Positions 62,328-64,000 of a stretch of DNA of 64,000 bases are shown here, in pieces (position 1 is the stretch's first letter; every line of letters starts with the position of its first letter). The stretch spans positions 1-64,000 of the forward strand of contig NW_001799133.1 in NCBI RefSeq assembly GCF_000165425.1, written 5' to 3'. This DNA is from Paramecium tetraurelia. Lineage: Eukaryota > Ciliophora > Oligohymenophorea > Peniculida > Parameciidae. Position numbers and translations under genes: made by a program. The notes below the pieces were generated by a model. It searched no databases. It was not told the DNA's origin and was given only the letters and a program-made list of their open reading frames with translations.

Positions 62328-63937
62328 TCAAATTGATATTTTTCTACCCACACTCTAAGGACTCTCAAATTTATCATAATAATTAGCTCCAAAACTCTTA
62401 ACAAATTCATCCTCTTCAAAATTCTTTTGCTATGGCTTTTTTACAGTCGGTTATAATTCATACAAAGTCTTACATTTATAAATTTTATAATTACATTTTT
62501 ACTTAAAGAATTCCCTGCACTACCACTTCCACTATTACCACTATTATTATTAAGTGAATCTTCATCGCTGGCTTCACTACTATCATCTGTATCCATAAAA
62601 ACCTTGTCAAACGCCCATTTGAATAATTCTTAATCTTTATCATCTTGTATACAAAATCTGACTTAACTCAAGAATTTAATTTTTGTGACATTTTCTTCTA
62701 AAAAATTCTTAACAGCAATCATTTGCATAGTTGCAATTGTCGATATTGTGAACTTGGTTGATTTCATTACAGGAAAACATATTGACGTAATTTCCATTTC
62801 TTCTGCTACTTTAAGACAAGTCATCATGCAATCATAAATAAATTATTTCTAATATTTTTAATGAGCATTTTTTGGTAATTTCAAGTTTAGATTTTTAGGA
62901 TTGTGATTTCTAGCTAATTTCATTGGTTCATCATCTTCATTTGGCAATACGCAATAAAAAACAAAATCAAATTCCAGCTAATAATAAGAATTAGTTCTGA
63001 TACTTCTGCAGCATGAGAATGTACGACATCACCATGAGATACTGCTTATTTATCTCGAATTTATTAAATGTATTTTAACAACTGCTATTTTGTTTAAGGT
63101 GAAACGTTATTTACCAAGTAGTATGGTAGCTACATTAGAGGTCACTATTACCTTTAGGTTTAAGTCTGTTTAAGCCACAATCACATCAACTTCTTCATTT
63201 TTGATGTCTCCTGCATCTAAGTAAATTCCTATGTTTTGGAATCTGTGTTATGCTAACAACTTAGGCTATAGATTTTATTCATTATTTATCTTTTTAATTA
63301 TCAATGCTTAATACATTTCTTGCATGATATTCACACATGTTACCCATTAAATTTATATTAATTATCAAATTTAAGAGCAAAATCTAAAACAAATTAAAAT
63401 ATCACAAAGAATTAAGATTGCCTGATCTACTCCAGTCCCTAAAATCTATCCATTATATTTTGTTTATTCCATAGTATTTTAACCTAGCTATTGAATGTCT
63501 GTTTATCAATCTGATCTTTATAAACATGAATTTTACTTTTTGGTCATCAGAATAACGTTGTAACAAGATACTGGTTTCTTAGTTGTTTTTTCATATCGAT
63601 ACTTGTATAATTCCAAAAAGGAAATTATATGGTTGTTTTAATCATTTCCGACAGGCAACTCTTCCAAATCACCCCAAATAGAAAACTCTTCAAGATCGGG
63701 GTCATTATCCAAAGCAAGAGACTGGCATTACTTCAACCTGTGTCTTGGTCTAAAGCTGTTGATGATGGGGGATAGTTGTCTGTCTGTTTTATTTTCAAGA
63801 AAGTTTCCTTAAACAATTAATGTTTATGAAGGTTAGGTTGAGTCTTGTTCTGATTTTAGTATTTTGGAACTATTTGCTTATAAGTAATCAAGCTTAAGTT
63901 AATCGAATCTGATGTCGCTTTTCATCCTCTGATGCAT
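62328..63937 (-). CDS. Macro-domain-like protein with acidic Ser-rich segment
   Basis: ATG at 63935-63937. An N-terminal disordered part includes DNDPDLEEFSIWGDLEELPV. A helical part follows (VYKDQIDKQTFNSQVKILWN), then a macro-domain fold: IGIYLDAGDIKNEEVDVIVA, VSHGDVVHSHAAE, LEFDFVFYCVLPNEDDEP, CLKVAEEMEITSICFPVM and VTKIKFLSQVRFCIQDD. A DTDDSSEASDEDS stretch and a basic C-terminus follow. Several introns are clear (22 nt after TDLNLK; 26 nt after HSHAAE); those in 63150-63500 are not fully resolved. The usual VNAAN and glycine-rich loops are replaced (VAQTDLNL), so ADP-ribose hydrolysis or binding may be lost. The family assignment rests on the fold pattern. Confidence 0.65.
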
Positions 63938-64000
63938 AATTAATTTAATTATCACTTTATTAGAAAAAATATATTAATGCTATAATACATATCTCACCTA

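Overview
This window looks like macronuclear DNA of a Paramecium (P. aurelia complex or close relative). It is strongly A+T-rich. Genes read correctly only if TAA and TAG code for glutamine and TGA is the sole stop. Introns are tiny (mostly 18-36 nt, GTA...TAG). Intergenic gaps are often under 100 bp. Four trichocyst matrix protein genes are present. I see no bacterial operons, CRISPR arrays, rRNA or tRNA. All translations quoted here use the ciliate code. Where I give an intron-corrected length, the spliced length is a multiple of three and the joined frames were checked by eye.

Layout, left to right: the 3' end of an unresolved + gene (1-593); an active CAMK-like kinase (638-2494, -); an unresolved - locus (2551-4028); a MORN protein (4161-5344, -); a 1,073-aa TPR protein (5922-9273, -); a papain-fold protein without its catalytic Cys (10160-11098, +); a 1,959-aa intronless orphan (11131-17010, -); the splicing factor CWC22 (17603-19970, +); a small orphan (20141-20800, -); a broken TFIIS-N-like ORF (about 20943-21466, +); trichocyst matrix protein 1 (21369-22439, +); a multi-pass membrane protein with two PX domains (22640-24556, +); a theta-like GST (24648-25391, +); a Rho/Rac GTPase (25469-26149, -); trichocyst protein 2 (26243-27469, -); a second MORN protein (27626-28613, -); a PAP2-type lipid phosphatase (28699-29269, +); a P4 flippase (29319-32874, +); NAF1 (32899-33992, +); an importin-alpha-like protein (34093-35379, -); a PX/kinase-like protein (35736-37571, +); and an IP3-receptor-type calcium channel (37578-46587, -).

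The right third holds an unresolved - gene (46584-47380), trichocyst protein 3 (47431-48565, +), an unresolved + gene (48969-49725), UNC119 (49766-50395, -), acyl-CoA oxidase (50427-52477, -), a cAMP-receptor-like 7TM receptor (52591-53601, -), a PH-like/pseudokinase protein (54007-55441, -), a disordered Pro/Tyr/Arg protein (55833-56933, +), trichocyst protein 4 (57205-58388, +), an unresolved + gene (58494-59662), Rab11 (59756-60475, -), a multi-pass membrane protein (61202-62288, -) and a degenerate macro-domain protein (62328-63937, -).

The genes do not form one pathway. Many do fit exocytosis and membrane traffic in Paramecium: secretory cargo (four trichocyst proteins), calcium release (IP3R-type channel), vesicle traffic (Rab11, PX proteins), lipid asymmetry and lipid phosphate metabolism (flippase, PAP2), and lipidated-protein transport (UNC119). 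Points to check first are eleven introns that appear to end in AAG rather than TAG, several enzyme folds missing catalytic residues, and the tandem-PX membrane protein.
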